A stretch of 64,000 nucleotides of DNA from UBA1546 sp049302185 (GCA_049302185.1 JBAQLV010000022.1:1-64000); one strand, 5' to 3'; shown: positions 34,121-43,304, numbered from the stretch's first letter. Numbers and translations are program-made. The notes: a model not told the origin generated them from the letters alone.

Positions 34121-35571
34121 TGGCTCTTGAGCATAAATTAAGCCTTCGGCTTTCTCAAAAACTTATTCTTACCCCTCAACTCCAGCTTGCAATAAGGCTT
34201 TTGCAGATGCCCCTAATTGAGCTGTCGCAAACTCTTGCGCAGGAACTCGTTGAGAATCCGTTTCTGGAAGATGTGCAGGAAGAAAATACAGGTGAAGAAT
34301 TTGCAGGAGAAGAGAGAGAGACTGCGGAGACTGACAGGGAAACTGACGATGCAGAGTCTCCTCTTGAAAAGATGATATCAGGTTCAGCCGACTTTAGTGT
34401 TGATGAATATTTTGAAGAGAGGAGCAGTGATGGAAGAGACCTCGGGTATTTTGGGCCGGGGACGAATACCCCTGTTTCTTTTGAGCAATTTGCGAGCAAA
34501 ACTCCTGATATTTATGACCATCTTCTGTGGCAGTTGAGATTGTCCGATGCTGGAGAGGATATTAGGTTGATAGGAGAAGCTGTAATAGGCAATATAGATG
34601 AGAACGGCTATCTCACAGCTACGGATGAAGAAATCGCAGCGATGACAAATGAGAATGTTATTAACGTAAGGAAGGCTGTTGATGTCGTACAGAGCTTTGA
34701 TCCGCCGGGCATAGGCGCAAGAGACCTTAAGGAGTGTATGATACTGCAGCTGAAGCAGTTGGGACTTGCCGGAAGTCTTGCCGAGAGAATTATTTCGAAC
34801 AATATGGAGGAGCTTAAAAAGAAGAACTATCAGCAGATAGCTCGGCTATGCAATACTTCAGTTGATGAAGTGCTGGCTGCCGTCAAGGTCATTGAGGGTT
34901 TGGAGCCGAGACCGGCAAGGAATTTTTTTAGTACGAATACCGATTATGTTATCCCCGATGTATTTGTGGTTAAGACTGACGACGGCTGTCAGATAATCCT
35001 GAATGAGGAGAGACTGCCGAAACTGAGAATAAATAGCTACTATAAAAAGCTCCTGCTTCAGAAGAATTCTTTTTCAAAAGAGGAAAGACAATTCCTTGAT
35101 GAAAAATTGCGCTCTGCCTCTTGGCTGTTAAAAAGTCTTGACCAGAGAAATAGGACGATATACAGGGTGACAGAGAGCATAATTAATTTTCAGCGCGACT
35201 TTTTTGACAGGGGTGTCCAGTATATGAAGCCTTTGAACCTCAAAAATGTTGCGGGGGAACTCAGTCTGCACGAAAGCACTATCAGCAGGGTTACATCCAA
35301 TAAGTATCTGTCCTGCGGATATGGGGTTTTTTGTCTTAAATTTTTTTTCAGCAGTGCTCTTCAGAGCGATGCAGGAACGGTGTCCTCTACTTCTGTAAAG
35401 GACATGATAAAGAAGATAGTATCAGAGGAAGACCACAGGAAGCCATTGAGCGACCAGCGTATCGTTGAGCTGCTTAAAAGCCAAAACATAGTAATAGCAA
35501 GGAGAACAATCGCAAAATACAGAGATGAGCTTAAAGTGCCGTCTCAGAATCAGAGAAAGAGATTAGACTAA
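34120..35571 (+). CDS. rpoN: RNA polymerase sigma-54 factor
   Basis: Alternative sigma factor needing an AAA+ activator. Region I is Gln/Leu-rich (LSQKLILTPQLQLAIRLLQMPLIEL); an acidic region II lies at about 50-110; the core-binding and DNA-binding domains include LSLHESTISRVTSNKYL; the RpoN box ARRTIAKYRDEL is at about 458-469. 483 residues. The start overlaps the lptB stop by one base. Confidence 0.96.
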   Translation: MALEHKLSLRLSQKLILTPQLQLAIRLLQMPLIELSQTLAQELVENPFLEDVQEENTGEEFAGEERETAETDRETDDAESPLEKMISGSADFSVDEYFEERSSDGRDLGYFGPGTNTPVSFEQFASKTPDIYDHLLWQLRLSDAGEDIRLIGEAVIGNIDENGYLTATDEEIAAMTNENVINVRKAVDVVQSFDPPGIGARDLKECMILQLKQLGLAGSLAERIISNNMEELKKKNYQQIARLCNTSVDEVLAAVKVIEGLEPRPARNFFSTNTDYVIPDVFVVKTDDGCQIILNEERLPKLRINSYYKKLLLQKNSFSKEERQFLDEKLRSASWLLKSLDQRNRTIYRVTESIINFQRDFFDRGVQYMKPLNLKNVAGELSLHESTISRVTSNKYLSCGYGVFCLKFFFSSALQSDAGTVSSTSVKDMIKKIVSEEDHRKPLSDQRIVELLKSQNIVIARRTIAKYRDELKVPSQNQRKRLD

Positions 35572-35585
35572 AAAGGGGGATAATT

Positions 35586-36107
35586 ATGAATATAATAGTC
35601 AATGGGAGGCATCTGGATCTAACTCCAGCGCTTAAGAATTATGCGGAAGAGAAGATTAAAAAGTTTGAGCGGTATTTTTCGAATATCACCGAGGCAGTTG
35701 TGACTCTCAGCATAGAAAAATACAGGCATAAGGCAGAGGTGCTGCTGAAAGCGAATGGAGTTATGATACAGGCAGAGGGAGTCACAGGTGAAATCTATTC
35801 TTCGATAGACGAAGTGGTTGAAAAACTTGAGAAGCAGGTAAAGAAATATAAAGAAAAACTTGTATCCCACAGAAAAGGCGAAGGGAAGAATATAGAGGAG
35901 GCATCACAGGAAGCGCCACAGGAAACAGGCGGGATTATAAAGAGAAAGCAGTTTGACATGAAACCGATGGGGCCGGATGAGGCGGTAATGCAGATGGAGC
36001 TCATTGACAAGGATTTTTTTGTTTTCACCAATGAAGTGAGCGGCGATATCAATGTTGTATATCGCAGGCGCGATGGGAACTTCGGGCTCATAGAGCCTAC
36101 AAAATGA
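35586..36107 (+). CDS. hpf: Ribosome hibernation promoting factor, long form
   Basis: 173 residues. The N-terminal S30AE domain (NIIVNGRHLDLTPALKNYAEEKIKKFERYF) binds the 30S A/P sites. A linker leads to the C-terminal dimerisation domain (MKPMGPDEAVMQMELIDKDFFVFTNEVSGDINVVYRRRDG) that pairs ribosomes into 100S dimers. Typical downstream neighbour of rpoN. Confidence 0.94.
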   Translation: MNIIVNGRHLDLTPALKNYAEEKIKKFERYFSNITEAVVTLSIEKYRHKAEVLLKANGVMIQAEGVTGEIYSSIDEVVEKLEKQVKKYKEKLVSHRKGEGKNIEEASQEAPQETGGIIKRKQFDMKPMGPDEAVMQMELIDKDFFVFTNEVSGDINVVYRRRDGNFGLIEPTK

Positions 36108-36112
36108 GAAAT

Positions 36113-36194
36113 GATGCAGGATACAAGATGCACGATGCAAAAAAAGAGATTTATATCATGCATCATGAATCATGTATCATGCATCCTGTATAGA
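36113..36194. repeat. Heptad element between hpf and rapZ
   Basis: Left: GATGCAG, GATACAA, GATGCAC, GATGCAA (36113-36140). Right: ATATCAT, GCATCAT, GAATCAT, GTATCAT, GCATCCT, GTATAGA (36153-36194). It starts 5 bp after the hpf stop and ends 2 bp before the rapZ start codon. Confidence 0.95.
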
Positions 36195-36196
36195 AA

Positions 36197-37048
36197 TTGA
36201 AACCGACAATAGTTATAATCACCGGTCTTTCAGGTTCAGGGAAGACTGTTGCATTAAGGGCGCTTGAGGACAGCGGTTTTTTTTGTGTTGATAACCTTCC
36301 TGTCACGCTTATTAATTTATTTGTATCCAGGCTGCCAAAGAAAGGCAATATAACAAAAATAGGAGTAGGCATTGACATAAGAGAGCAGGCATTTCTCTCA
36401 AGCATGAATTCTGCGCTTTTACTCCTGAAGAAGAAATACAGAACCGAAATCGTATTCCTCGAGGCGGAGAAAGGTATTCTTGTAAGGAGATTCAAAGAGA
36501 CAAGAAGGCCGCATCCTTTGTCGTCAGACAGCGCTGATATTGATCAGGCAATAGAGAAGGAGAAGGATATGCTTCAGCCTCTAAGGAAAGAGGCTGACAG
36601 GATTATAGATACGTCATCTTACACGCCCCATCAACTGAGGCATCTGATTACTTCGTTATACAGCAATACCAAGAAGTCCAAGGCTATGTCATTAACGTTT
36701 ATATCTTTCGGATATAAGTTTGGTGTGCCGCAGAACATTGACCTTCTCTTTGATGTGAGGTTTATTCCAAATCCAAACTTCATACCTGAACTCAAGGAAC
36801 TGCGGGGTATAGACCAGCCTGTTAAAAAATTTATTTTTGAGAAGCCTCAGACGAAAGAATTTATCAAGAGGCTGAAGGGACTTCTTGATTTTCTAATCCC
36901 GCTCTATATAAAAGAAGGCAAGGCGTATCTTACTGTCGGTATCGGATGCACAGGCGGACGGCATCGTTCTCCTGCGATAACCGAAAAAATAGCAGCGCTT
37001 ATAAAAAAACATCCTGTTGAGATTAGCGCTGTACATCGTGACATATAA
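36197..37048 (+). CDS. rapZ: RapZ-family RNase adapter / nucleotide-binding protein
   Basis: 283 residues; Walker A GLSGSGKTVALRALED (about 9), VDNLP, KRFKETRRPHPLS-like segment VRRFKETRRPHPLS, and the C-terminal domain GIGCTGGRHRSPAITEKI. In enterobacteria RapZ controls GlmY/GlmZ sRNA decay; in this lineage the target is unknown. The start must be close to TTG 36197 because the P-loop follows within 10 residues, yet the heptad hairpin ends 2 bp before it and no Shine-Dalgarno sequence is present. Confidence 0.92.
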   Translation: MKPTIVIITGLSGSGKTVALRALEDSGFFCVDNLPVTLINLFVSRLPKKGNITKIGVGIDIREQAFLSSMNSALLLLKKKYRTEIVFLEAEKGILVRRFKETRRPHPLSSDSADIDQAIEKEKDMLQPLRKEADRIIDTSSYTPHQLRHLITSLYSNTKKSKAMSLTFISFGYKFGVPQNIDLLFDVRFIPNPNFIPELKELRGIDQPVKKFIFEKPQTKEFIKRLKGLLDFLIPLYIKEGKAYLTVGIGCTGGRHRSPAITEKIAALIKKHPVEISAVHRDI

Positions 37049-37059
37049 GCAAAAGAAAA

Positions 37060-37161
37060 TTGGAAAGCAGGGTTAAAGATTTGATCAGAAAGGCAATGGC
37101 AGGATTTAAACTCTTCGTGTGGTATCTGAAAACCATGCCAAGCAGGAGGCAGGATGTTTAA
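37060..37161 (+). CDS. Possible 33-residue small protein
   Basis: TTG 37060 opens MESRVKDLIRKAMAGFKLF..., a basic amphipathic peptide with an aromatic patch (FKLFVWYLK), ending at TAA 37161 inside the start of the DUF218 gene. It fills the rapZ-DUF218 gap. No clear ribosome site; it could simply be leader sequence. Confidence 0.3.
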   Translation: MESRVKDLIRKAMAGFKLFVWYLKTMPSRRQDV

Positions 37162-37768
37162 ATGTCTTAAGATATTGATTGCTTTTATTATCCTTGCGGT
37201 TCTTTTGTATATAGGACATGGGTTTATATTAAAAGAGGCAGGAAGATTTTTATATTATAAGGATGAACTCAAGCCGGCAGATGTCATAGTTGTGCTTGCA
37301 GGTGAAGAAACTGAGAGGGTTGAGCACGGTGTAAAACTTTTTAAAGAAGGATGGTCAAGAAAGGATAGGATTATACTGACAGGAGGCCCGCTTGTCTGGA
37401 AATATACATGGGCAACTCTTATGCAGGAACATGCTGAGCATCTCGGTGTGCCAAAGAGTGCAATCCTGCTTGCGGATAAATCAAAGACTACGGAAGAAGA
37501 CGCGATATTTACAAAAGAGCTAATGGATAAGCACGGATATAAATCATGCATAATTGTCACTTCTCCTTATCACAGCAGAAGGGCATTGAAAATATTTAAG
37601 AGGGTCATGGGTGATAAGATAAAGATAATAAGCGCGCCTGCTGAGGAGAGCTGGTTTAGGTTTGATGAGTGGTGGAAGAGGGAAAGAGACAGGAAGAGAG
37701 TCATGAATGAATATTCTAAGTTTATATGGCTGTTGATTTTTGGATTTAAAAATGAGGCGCCAGCCTGA
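37154..37768 (+). CDS. YdcF-like DUF218 membrane protein
   Basis: 204 residues: one N-terminal membrane helix (ILIAFIILAVLLYIGHGFIL) then the DUF218 fold with DVIVVLAGEETERVEHGVKLFKEGW, ILTGGP, TTEEDAIFTKELM and IIVTSPYHSRRALKIFKR. The family includes YdcF/SanA/ElyC, linked to envelope integrity. RBS AGGAGG lies ahead of ATG 37154. Confidence 0.85.
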   Translation: MFKCLKILIAFIILAVLLYIGHGFILKEAGRFLYYKDELKPADVIVVLAGEETERVEHGVKLFKEGWSRKDRIILTGGPLVWKYTWATLMQEHAEHLGVPKSAILLADKSKTTEEDAIFTKELMDKHGYKSCIIVTSPYHSRRALKIFKRVMGDKIKIISAPAEESWFRFDEWWKRERDRKRVMNEYSKFIWLLIFGFKNEAPA

Positions 37769-37782
37769 AACGGAGGGTTTAA

Positions 37783-37956
37783 ATGGGAATTTCTAAAGAA
37801 CTCCTGAAGATTCTTGCATGTCCGGCTTGCAAGAATGAAGTGCACCTGACAGAGGACGGGAAATGGCTGGTTTGCAGCCATTGCAAACTTAAATATCCGG
37901 TAATGGAAGATATTCCGGTAATGCTTATTGATAAAGCAGAGCCACTTGATAAATAA
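37783..37956 (+). CDS. Trm112-like zinc-ribbon protein
   Basis: 57 residues, below many gene-length cut-offs. LLKILACPACKNEV and WLVCSHCKLKYPVMEDIPVML form the four-cysteine Trm112/YcaR ribbon, with the family's C-terminal DIPVMLIDKAEP. RBS GGAGGG precedes ATG 37783. Bacterial Trm112-like proteins often adjoin LPS or lipid-carrier genes; a partner methyltransferase or glycosyltransferase is possible. Convergent with the next gene. Confidence 0.9.
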   Translation: MGISKELLKILACPACKNEVHLTEDGKWLVCSHCKLKYPVMEDIPVMLIDKAEPLDK

Positions 37957-37994
37957 GATAATTTCACTTTCGGAATCCAATGCTATCAAGTCTT

Positions 37995-39122
37995 TCAATG
38001 CCTGTTTTGGACAGATATTAGCCCGGATATGGATTTCATAAATTCTTCCGCTGCTTTTTCAATGGGATACTCTTCTGCTTTGAGTCTTGCCTTATATCCC
38101 ATAGATTCGCGGCTGGAAAGGGCAATGCCTATTTTTTCGGCCAGAGCATTATAGTCCGTTAAGTCTTCCAGTATAAAGCCTTCCTCTCCATCCTGTATCA
38201 GTTCCGCCACACCATTGTTTCTGGTTGTGATAACAGGAAGTCCTGATGCCATTGCCTCCAGCGTTGCATTGCTGAACGGGTCATATATTGTCGGAAGCAC
38301 GAATATATCAGCCGCTGCATAGAACTTTTCTACCTCACTCTGAGCATCAAGAAATATTGTACTGTTTTGAATGCCGCATTTTTTTGCCATGGATTTGAAT
38401 TTATTAATGTTCCCTCTGCCGATAATCAGGAGTCTCAGGTTTTTTTCTGATTTTATAAGAGATGCGGCGCGGATAAGCGTCCCGAGCCCTTTCCTCTCAA
38501 ACCCCGAGCCCACAAAGAGAATAACTTCCGCATCCTCGCTGATTGAAAGTTCCTTCTTTACCCGAGTCCTGTAAATTTCTGCATTCAGCGGCGAGAATCT
38601 TTTTATGTCTACGCCATTATAGATGACCTTTATCTTTTTCTCAGGGACTGCGTAATGGTTTATTATCTGGGATTTGACCATATTTGAATTTGCGATGATA
38701 AGTTTTGTGTCAGAGAATGCCTTTTTCTCAAGCCTCAGGAGCGCTATATGCAGCGGGTTTATCAGAAAGGTATATCTTTTCCACCATGGCTCTATTGTTC
38801 TTCTGAGCCTGAGCCATTCTATGTGACATCCTTCTCCTGCCCTGTAGATGTCCTGGCAGGTTGTGCGCTCAAAACTTATAATGCAGTCAGCCTTAATGTG
38901 TTTTATTTCACGGCAGGCATTCAGGTTGAATGTAATCATTGATAGAAACGAACTGAGCGGGATTGAATTTATTCTGTGAAAGGTTGCTTCAGGCGTTTCC
39001 GCCCATTTTCTTGCCATAATGTGGATGTCGGCTTTTCCACGAAAACGGTCTATGAGCGTCTTCATATAGTTCTCAGCGCCGCCGTAAATCAGGAAGTTTT
39101 TCTTTATGAAAATAAGTTTCAT
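37995..39122 (-). CDS. Glycosyltransferase family 4, LPS-core type
   Basis: 375-residue GT-B enzyme. N-terminal FIKKNFLIYGGAENYMKTL is the acceptor-side glycine motif; C-terminal GSGFERKGLGTLIRA, ADIFVLPTIYDPFSNATLEAMASGLPVITT holds the EX7E donor-site signature. It resembles WaaG/RfaG-type LPS core glucosyltransferases. The lpt genes and rfaE2 nearby support an LPS role, but donor and acceptor are not known. Transcribed opposite to its neighbours. Confidence 0.85.
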   Translation of the reverse strand: MKLIFIKKNFLIYGGAENYMKTLIDRFRGKADIHIMARKWAETPEATFHRINSIPLSSFLSMITFNLNACREIKHIKADCIISFERTTCQDIYRAGEGCHIEWLRLRRTIEPWWKRYTFLINPLHIALLRLEKKAFSDTKLIIANSNMVKSQIINHYAVPEKKIKVIYNGVDIKRFSPLNAEIYRTRVKKELSISEDAEVILFVGSGFERKGLGTLIRAASLIKSEKNLRLLIIGRGNINKFKSMAKKCGIQNSTIFLDAQSEVEKFYAAADIFVLPTIYDPFSNATLEAMASGLPVITTRNNGVAELIQDGEEGFILEDLTDYNALAEKIGIALSSRESMGYKARLKAEEYPIEKAAEEFMKSISGLISVQNRH

Positions 39123-39291
39123 GCCTGCTCTATATTATCAGATTCTATATCTTCTGAGGTATAAATTAAGATATTAAGAGAATTGTATGTGCTATAATTG
39201 TAGAACTAAAAATGAGATGTTCTGCAAGGCAATTCGTAAATTTGCAGGAAAATAAATACATATACACAGCGTCAGAAGTCGTAATCAGTTT

Positions 39292-39357
39292 GTCATTGTC
39301 CGGCTTGACCGGACAATCCAGTGTTTTCTGGATTCCCCGAGCAAGTCGGGGAATGAC
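39292..39357. repeat. GTCATTCC palindromic repeat, copy 3
   Basis: GTCATTGTCCGGCTTGACCGG ... GGATTCCCCGAGCAAGTCGG ending GGAATGAC. It holds two internal hairpins (GTCCGG/CCGGAC and CCCCGA/TCGGGG). It sits in the divergent 289-bp gap between the glycosyltransferase and GH57 genes. Confidence 0.85.
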
Positions 39358-39361
39358 GTTG

Positions 39362-39391
39362 TTGTTGTTGATTTATGATGCTCTATATAAT
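39362..39391 (+). promoter_or_regulatory. Candidate promoter of the GH57 operon
   Basis: TTGTTG at 39362-39367 and TATAAT at 39386-39391 with an 18-bp spacer, 20 bp ahead of the GH57 ATG. The -35 box begins 5 bp after the palindromic repeat. Confidence 0.45.
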
Positions 39392-39411
39392 TTAAGGGAT
39401 ATTAAATTCTA

Positions 39412-41550
39412 ATGTCAAAAATTTATCTTATACTCTCCATTCACAACCATCAGCCTGTGGGGAATTTTGACCATGTGCTTGAGGATGCTTATGAAAAGGC
39501 GTATCTGCCTTTTTTAAAGATGCTTGCTCTGCATCCAAAATTAAAGCTTGTTCTGCATTATTCGGGTAATCTGCTGGTATGGCTGGAGAAGAAACATCCT
39601 GAGGCGATTGATATGATAACTGCTCTGATACGGGCAGGAAGAGTTGAACTGCTTTCAGGAGGATTCTACGAGCCGGTTCTTTGCTCCCTGCCGGAAGATG
39701 ACAGGGTTATGCAGATACGGGAAATGACTGCTTACATAAAAGATACGTTTGGATATACACCCAGAGGGATGTGGCTTGCGGAAAGAGTCTGGGAGCCGCA
39801 TATGCCGAAATGCATCTCAAAGGCCGGCATTGAATACCTTCCGGTGGATGATTATCATTTCAAACTTGCAGGGGTTAATGACAGAGACCTTCTGGGTTAC
39901 CATGTTACAGAGGAAAACGGTTTCATGGTAAAAGTTTTTCCCGGCAGCGAGGAACTGAGATACAGTATTCCATTCAAGGATGTTGACAATGTAATGTCAT
40001 ATCTTAAAGAGGTTTCTATGACTGGGGGATCTCCTCTTTTGACACTGGCGGATGACGGAGAGAAGTTCGGCGTCTGGCCTGAAACATTCAGCCATTGTTA
40101 TAAAGACGGCTGGCTTGAAAATTTTTTCTCTGCGCTGGAGGAAAATTCTGACTGGATAGAGACCACAACCTTCAGTGAGTATCAGGAAAGATTCTATCCG
40201 GTTGGGATGGTATATCTACCGGCGGCATCTTACAGGGAGATGGGTGAATGGGCTCTGCCTCCTGATGGAGCATTGGACTATGAATATGCATTAAATGAGC
40301 TGAAAGGGTTATTTGGAGACAGGGCAAAGAGTTTTTTGAGAGGAGGCACATGGCGTTCCTTTTTTGCGAAATATCCTGAGTCAAATCATATCCATAAGAG
40401 AATGCTCCAGATAAGCAGGAAGGTGCATAAGGCAGTAAAACAGTTCACAGTTCACAGTTCACAGTTGAAAGTTAAAAAATCCCCCAAAACTTCCCACTTC
40501 TCACTTCCCACTTCTCACTTATTATTGCACGAACTCTGGAAAGGGCAATGCAATGACGCCTACTGGCATGGCATATTCGGAGGCATTTATCTGCCCCATC
40601 TGAGGTCTTCATTGTACAGGCACCTGCTTAACGCCGAATCAATGGCAGAAGAGGTATTAAAGGGTCAAAGGGTCAAAGAATTTATAGAGGAAGGCGACCT
40701 TGATTGTGACGGATTCAGAGATATATGCATAAGCAAGGGAGATATAACGGCATTCTTTACAGAGGATAGCGGCGCGCTTATTGAGTTTTCAATAAAAGGA
40801 AAACAGGTTAATGTGCTTGATGTCCTTACGCGCAGGCCTGAGGCATATCATTCCAGAATATCTGAAACATCGCAGAATGATTCCGTGGAAACGAAAACAA
40901 TCCATGACAGGGTTTCTGCCAAGGAATCAGGGATTACGGACTATCTGATATATGACAATTATAGAAGAGCATCGCTGCTTGACCATTTTTTTGATTATAA
41001 TATAAAGCTTGATGAACTGATGAGGTCGGAATACGATGAGAAAGGTGATTTTATAGGCAGTCCTTATCTTCTGGAACGCATTAACGAAAGGCAAGCATTG
41101 GGTGTCAGGCTCTCAAGAGAGGGACTTGCTTCCGGCAATAAAGTGAAGATTGATAAAAGTGTACTGTTTATAAAATCAGGAATTAGGGTTGACTATCTGA
41201 TCGAAGGCAGGCATAGCGGCATATTTGCAACAGAGTTTAATCTTTCTTTTTTAGGTTCTCCATACCCCTCTATTCATGCAGGGGGAAAAGCTCTCTTTAT
41301 GAAAGATAAAGGGGCGCACAGCGATGTAAAGAGTTTTTACATTAAAGACAAATTCCTTAATGTAAAACTGGAATTCTCTTTTGATGAAAAAGTAGATGTG
41401 TGGCATTATCCGATAGAGACTGTTTCTTTGTCAGAGGGTGGCGCTGAAAGATTATATCAGGGCACAGCATTTTTATTTATGAAAAAAATTGATTTTAACG
41501 GCAATAAAAGATTAGGATTTAATGTAAGTTTTGGAGAGGATAAGAAATGA
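39412..41550 (+). CDS. GH57 alpha-amylase / 4-alpha-glucanotransferase
   Basis: 712 residues acting on alpha-1,4-glucans. The GH57 (beta/alpha)7 barrel gives SIHNHQPVGNFD, GGFYEPVL, catalytic Glu in MWLAERVWEP (about 123), and Asp in LADDGEKFGVWP (about 215). DUF1925 and DUF1926 beta domains follow (ELWKGQCNDAYWHGIFGGIYLPHLR). Residues about 343-371 are encoded by a heptad element just before HELWKGQCN. No signal peptide, so probably cytosolic glycogen or maltodextrin metabolism. Overlaps the next gene by 4 bp. Confidence 0.9.
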   Translation: MSKIYLILSIHNHQPVGNFDHVLEDAYEKAYLPFLKMLALHPKLKLVLHYSGNLLVWLEKKHPEAIDMITALIRAGRVELLSGGFYEPVLCSLPEDDRVMQIREMTAYIKDTFGYTPRGMWLAERVWEPHMPKCISKAGIEYLPVDDYHFKLAGVNDRDLLGYHVTEENGFMVKVFPGSEELRYSIPFKDVDNVMSYLKEVSMTGGSPLLTLADDGEKFGVWPETFSHCYKDGWLENFFSALEENSDWIETTTFSEYQERFYPVGMVYLPAASYREMGEWALPPDGALDYEYALNELKGLFGDRAKSFLRGGTWRSFFAKYPESNHIHKRMLQISRKVHKAVKQFTVHSSQLKVKKSPKTSHFSLPTSHLLLHELWKGQCNDAYWHGIFGGIYLPHLRSSLYRHLLNAESMAEEVLKGQRVKEFIEEGDLDCDGFRDICISKGDITAFFTEDSGALIEFSIKGKQVNVLDVLTRRPEAYHSRISETSQNDSVETKTIHDRVSAKESGITDYLIYDNYRRASLLDHFFDYNIKLDELMRSEYDEKGDFIGSPYLLERINERQALGVRLSREGLASGNKVKIDKSVLFIKSGIRVDYLIEGRHSGIFATEFNLSFLGSPYPSIHAGGKALFMKDKGAHSDVKSFYIKDKFLNVKLEFSFDEKVDVWHYPIETVSLSEGGAERLYQGTAFLFMKKIDFNGNKRLGFNVSFGEDKK
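40440..40522. repeat. Heptad element inside the GH57 gene
   Basis: Left ACAGTTC x3, ACAGTTG, AAAGTTA (40440-40474); right AACTTCC, CACTTCT, CACTTCC, CACTTCT, CACTTAT (40488-40522). Five plus five units; the arms belong to different unit types and pair only weakly. Confidence 0.93.
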
Positions 41551-43304
41551 GGCAAATAAAACAGTTGTCAGTTGTTAGTTGTCAGTTAATAAAAATCGGA
41601 AGACTGTTCACTGTTCACTGTTCACTGTTCACTGTTTTCTTACTGTTCACTGTTCACTGTTCACTGTTCACTGCTTATGCTGATGATAATCCCCTCAGTC
41701 TGATGCGTGATGATGTCCTTTCATATTTCAGTCCTCTGAAAGGCAAGGTTGTATCTGTTAATAATGGCATGGCTGTAATTAATATAGGCGAGAGGTCAAA
41801 TGTAAAGAAGGGGATGAGATTTATTGTATTCAGAGAAGGGTCGGTGTTTTTACATCCTGTCACAAAGGCGCCTATAGGAACGCTGGAAGCAGTCATCGGA
41901 AAAGCTGAGATTAAGGAAGCCGGCCATGATACATCGACGGCAGTTATTCTTAAGGGCGATGTCAAAGTGTCTGATAAAGTAAGGATTTCAGAAACAGGGG
42001 TTAGAATGCTTTTTTATCAGGGTAAAAATGTTGACTGGAGTCTCGGCGACTCGTATTACCGTCTCATAAAGGAGACCGGCAGGTTTGAGATTGTTGACAC
42101 GGCAATTGAGACTGATAATGATTCAGAGATAATTGCCGAGGCAAAGAGGCTTAATGCTGACATCGTTCTAATTCTGTCTGCAAAAGAGGCGGCCGGCGAT
42201 ACAATGCTCAAACACAGGCTGTTGTGGGCTGATAATGCTTTAAAATTTGCCGAAGATGAGGTAAGAGTCGCTGTTGCATTTATGAAAGAATTAAGATTTG
42301 GCGAAGAATTTTTCGGGCATCAGAAAGGCGATGTGAGAACCTTTGTAGACCTGCCTTTTGGGGTCAGGTTGATTACAGCCGGAGATATTGATGGTGATGG
42401 GAAGGCAGAGCTTTTGATGAGCACAGGCAGTGATATACGCCTGTACTCATCAGGCGCTGCCGGAGACCTCAGCGGCCTTTATGAGATTAAAGGCACCCCT
42501 AAGGATGACCATCTCTGGCTGGATGTGTTAGACATCAACAGGGATGGCAAGGATGAGGTTATCCTGACCCTGATGAAAGATGATATGGTGGTTTCACGCA
42601 TCTATGAGTTTAAGGATGGTAAATTTTTCGTGCTGTGGGAAGGCGATGTTTTCTTAAGGCGGATAGGAAATGAACTTATTGCTCAGGAATATGAGCGGGG
42701 GGAAGGGTATAAAGGCGCTGTCTTTAAAGTTGCATGGGATAATGGATATAAAAAAGGAGACAATGTAAGCATTCCCCGTGGCGTGAATATTTACGATTTT
42801 ATTTTTATAAATGAGCCTGTCGGAATCGACTCGCAACGAGACGGCAAAAGGTTAGCGCTTGCATATGATGACGCAGGGCATTTGAATCTTTATGATGAGG
42901 GCATAAGGATATGGAGAAGCAAGGGGGATTACGGAGGATTTCAGACAACATTTAAGCGTGTAACGCCGACTATAATGGTGGAAAGAGGTGAATGGGCGGT
43001 AAAAGACAGGCTTTTTATGCAGAACAGGGAAATACTGGTTATAAAGAGAATTCCCCTTGTCGGAATGGCTAAGGGCATAGGATACAGCAAATCACAGATT
43101 AGAAGTTTATGGTGGACCGGAGTTTCCATGGAGGAAAGGACTATCATAGACGATATCCCTGGGAAAGCGCTTGATTATACAATCGCGGACAATAGAATCA
43201 TTGTGCTTGATATGCCTATGCTGGGAATAAAATTCAAGAATATCCTGAAAGGGGAAAACCCTATTGGAACAGTGCTTTATATCTACCCGCTGAAAGGGAG
43301 GTAG
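41547..43304 (+). CDS. Secreted FlgT-like / FG-GAP repeat protein
   Basis: 585 residues. The first 46 form a signal peptide ending FTAYA|DD, almost entirely encoded by heptad units. A FlgT-like C-terminal-type domain follows (GKVVSVNNGMAVINIGERSNVKKGMRFIVFRE, about 65-95), then a region resembling outer-membrane lipoprotein sensors (SYYRLIKETGRFEIVDTAIE). From about 270 come FG-GAP/VCBS-type blades with Ca-binding DIDGDGKAELL and DINRDGKDEVI. Likely periplasmic or surface beta-propeller; role unknown. Coupled to GH57 (4-bp overlap) and abutting uppS. Confidence 0.75.
   Translation: MRQIKQLSVVSCQLIKIGRLFTVHCSLFTVFLLFTVHCSLFTAYADDNPLSLMRDDVLSYFSPLKGKVVSVNNGMAVINIGERSNVKKGMRFIVFREGSVFLHPVTKAPIGTLEAVIGKAEIKEAGHDTSTAVILKGDVKVSDKVRISETGVRMLFYQGKNVDWSLGDSYYRLIKETGRFEIVDTAIETDNDSEIIAEAKRLNADIVLILSAKEAAGDTMLKHRLLWADNALKFAEDEVRVAVAFMKELRFGEEFFGHQKGDVRTFVDLPFGVRLITAGDIDGDGKAELLMSTGSDIRLYSSGAAGDLSGLYEIKGTPKDDHLWLDVLDINRDGKDEVILTLMKDDMVVSRIYEFKDGKFFVLWEGDVFLRRIGNELIAQEYERGEGYKGAVFKVAWDNGYKKGDNVSIPRGVNIYDFIFINEPVGIDSQRDGKRLALAYDDAGHLNLYDEGIRIWRSKGDYGGFQTTFKRVTPTIMVERGEWAVKDRLFMQNREILVIKRIPLVGMAKGIGYSKSQIRSLWWTGVSMEERTIIDDIPGKALDYTIADNRIIVLDMPMLGIKFKNILKGENPIGTVLYIYPLKGR
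41563..41674. repeat. Heptad element encoding a signal peptide
   Basis: Left AGTTGTC, AGTTGTT, AGTTGTC, AGTTAAT (41563-41590). The right arm is two runs of ACTGTTC heptads (41603-41674) separated by a 4-base slip TCTT. Translation of the right arm gives alternating LFTVHCS blocks. Confidence 0.93.
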
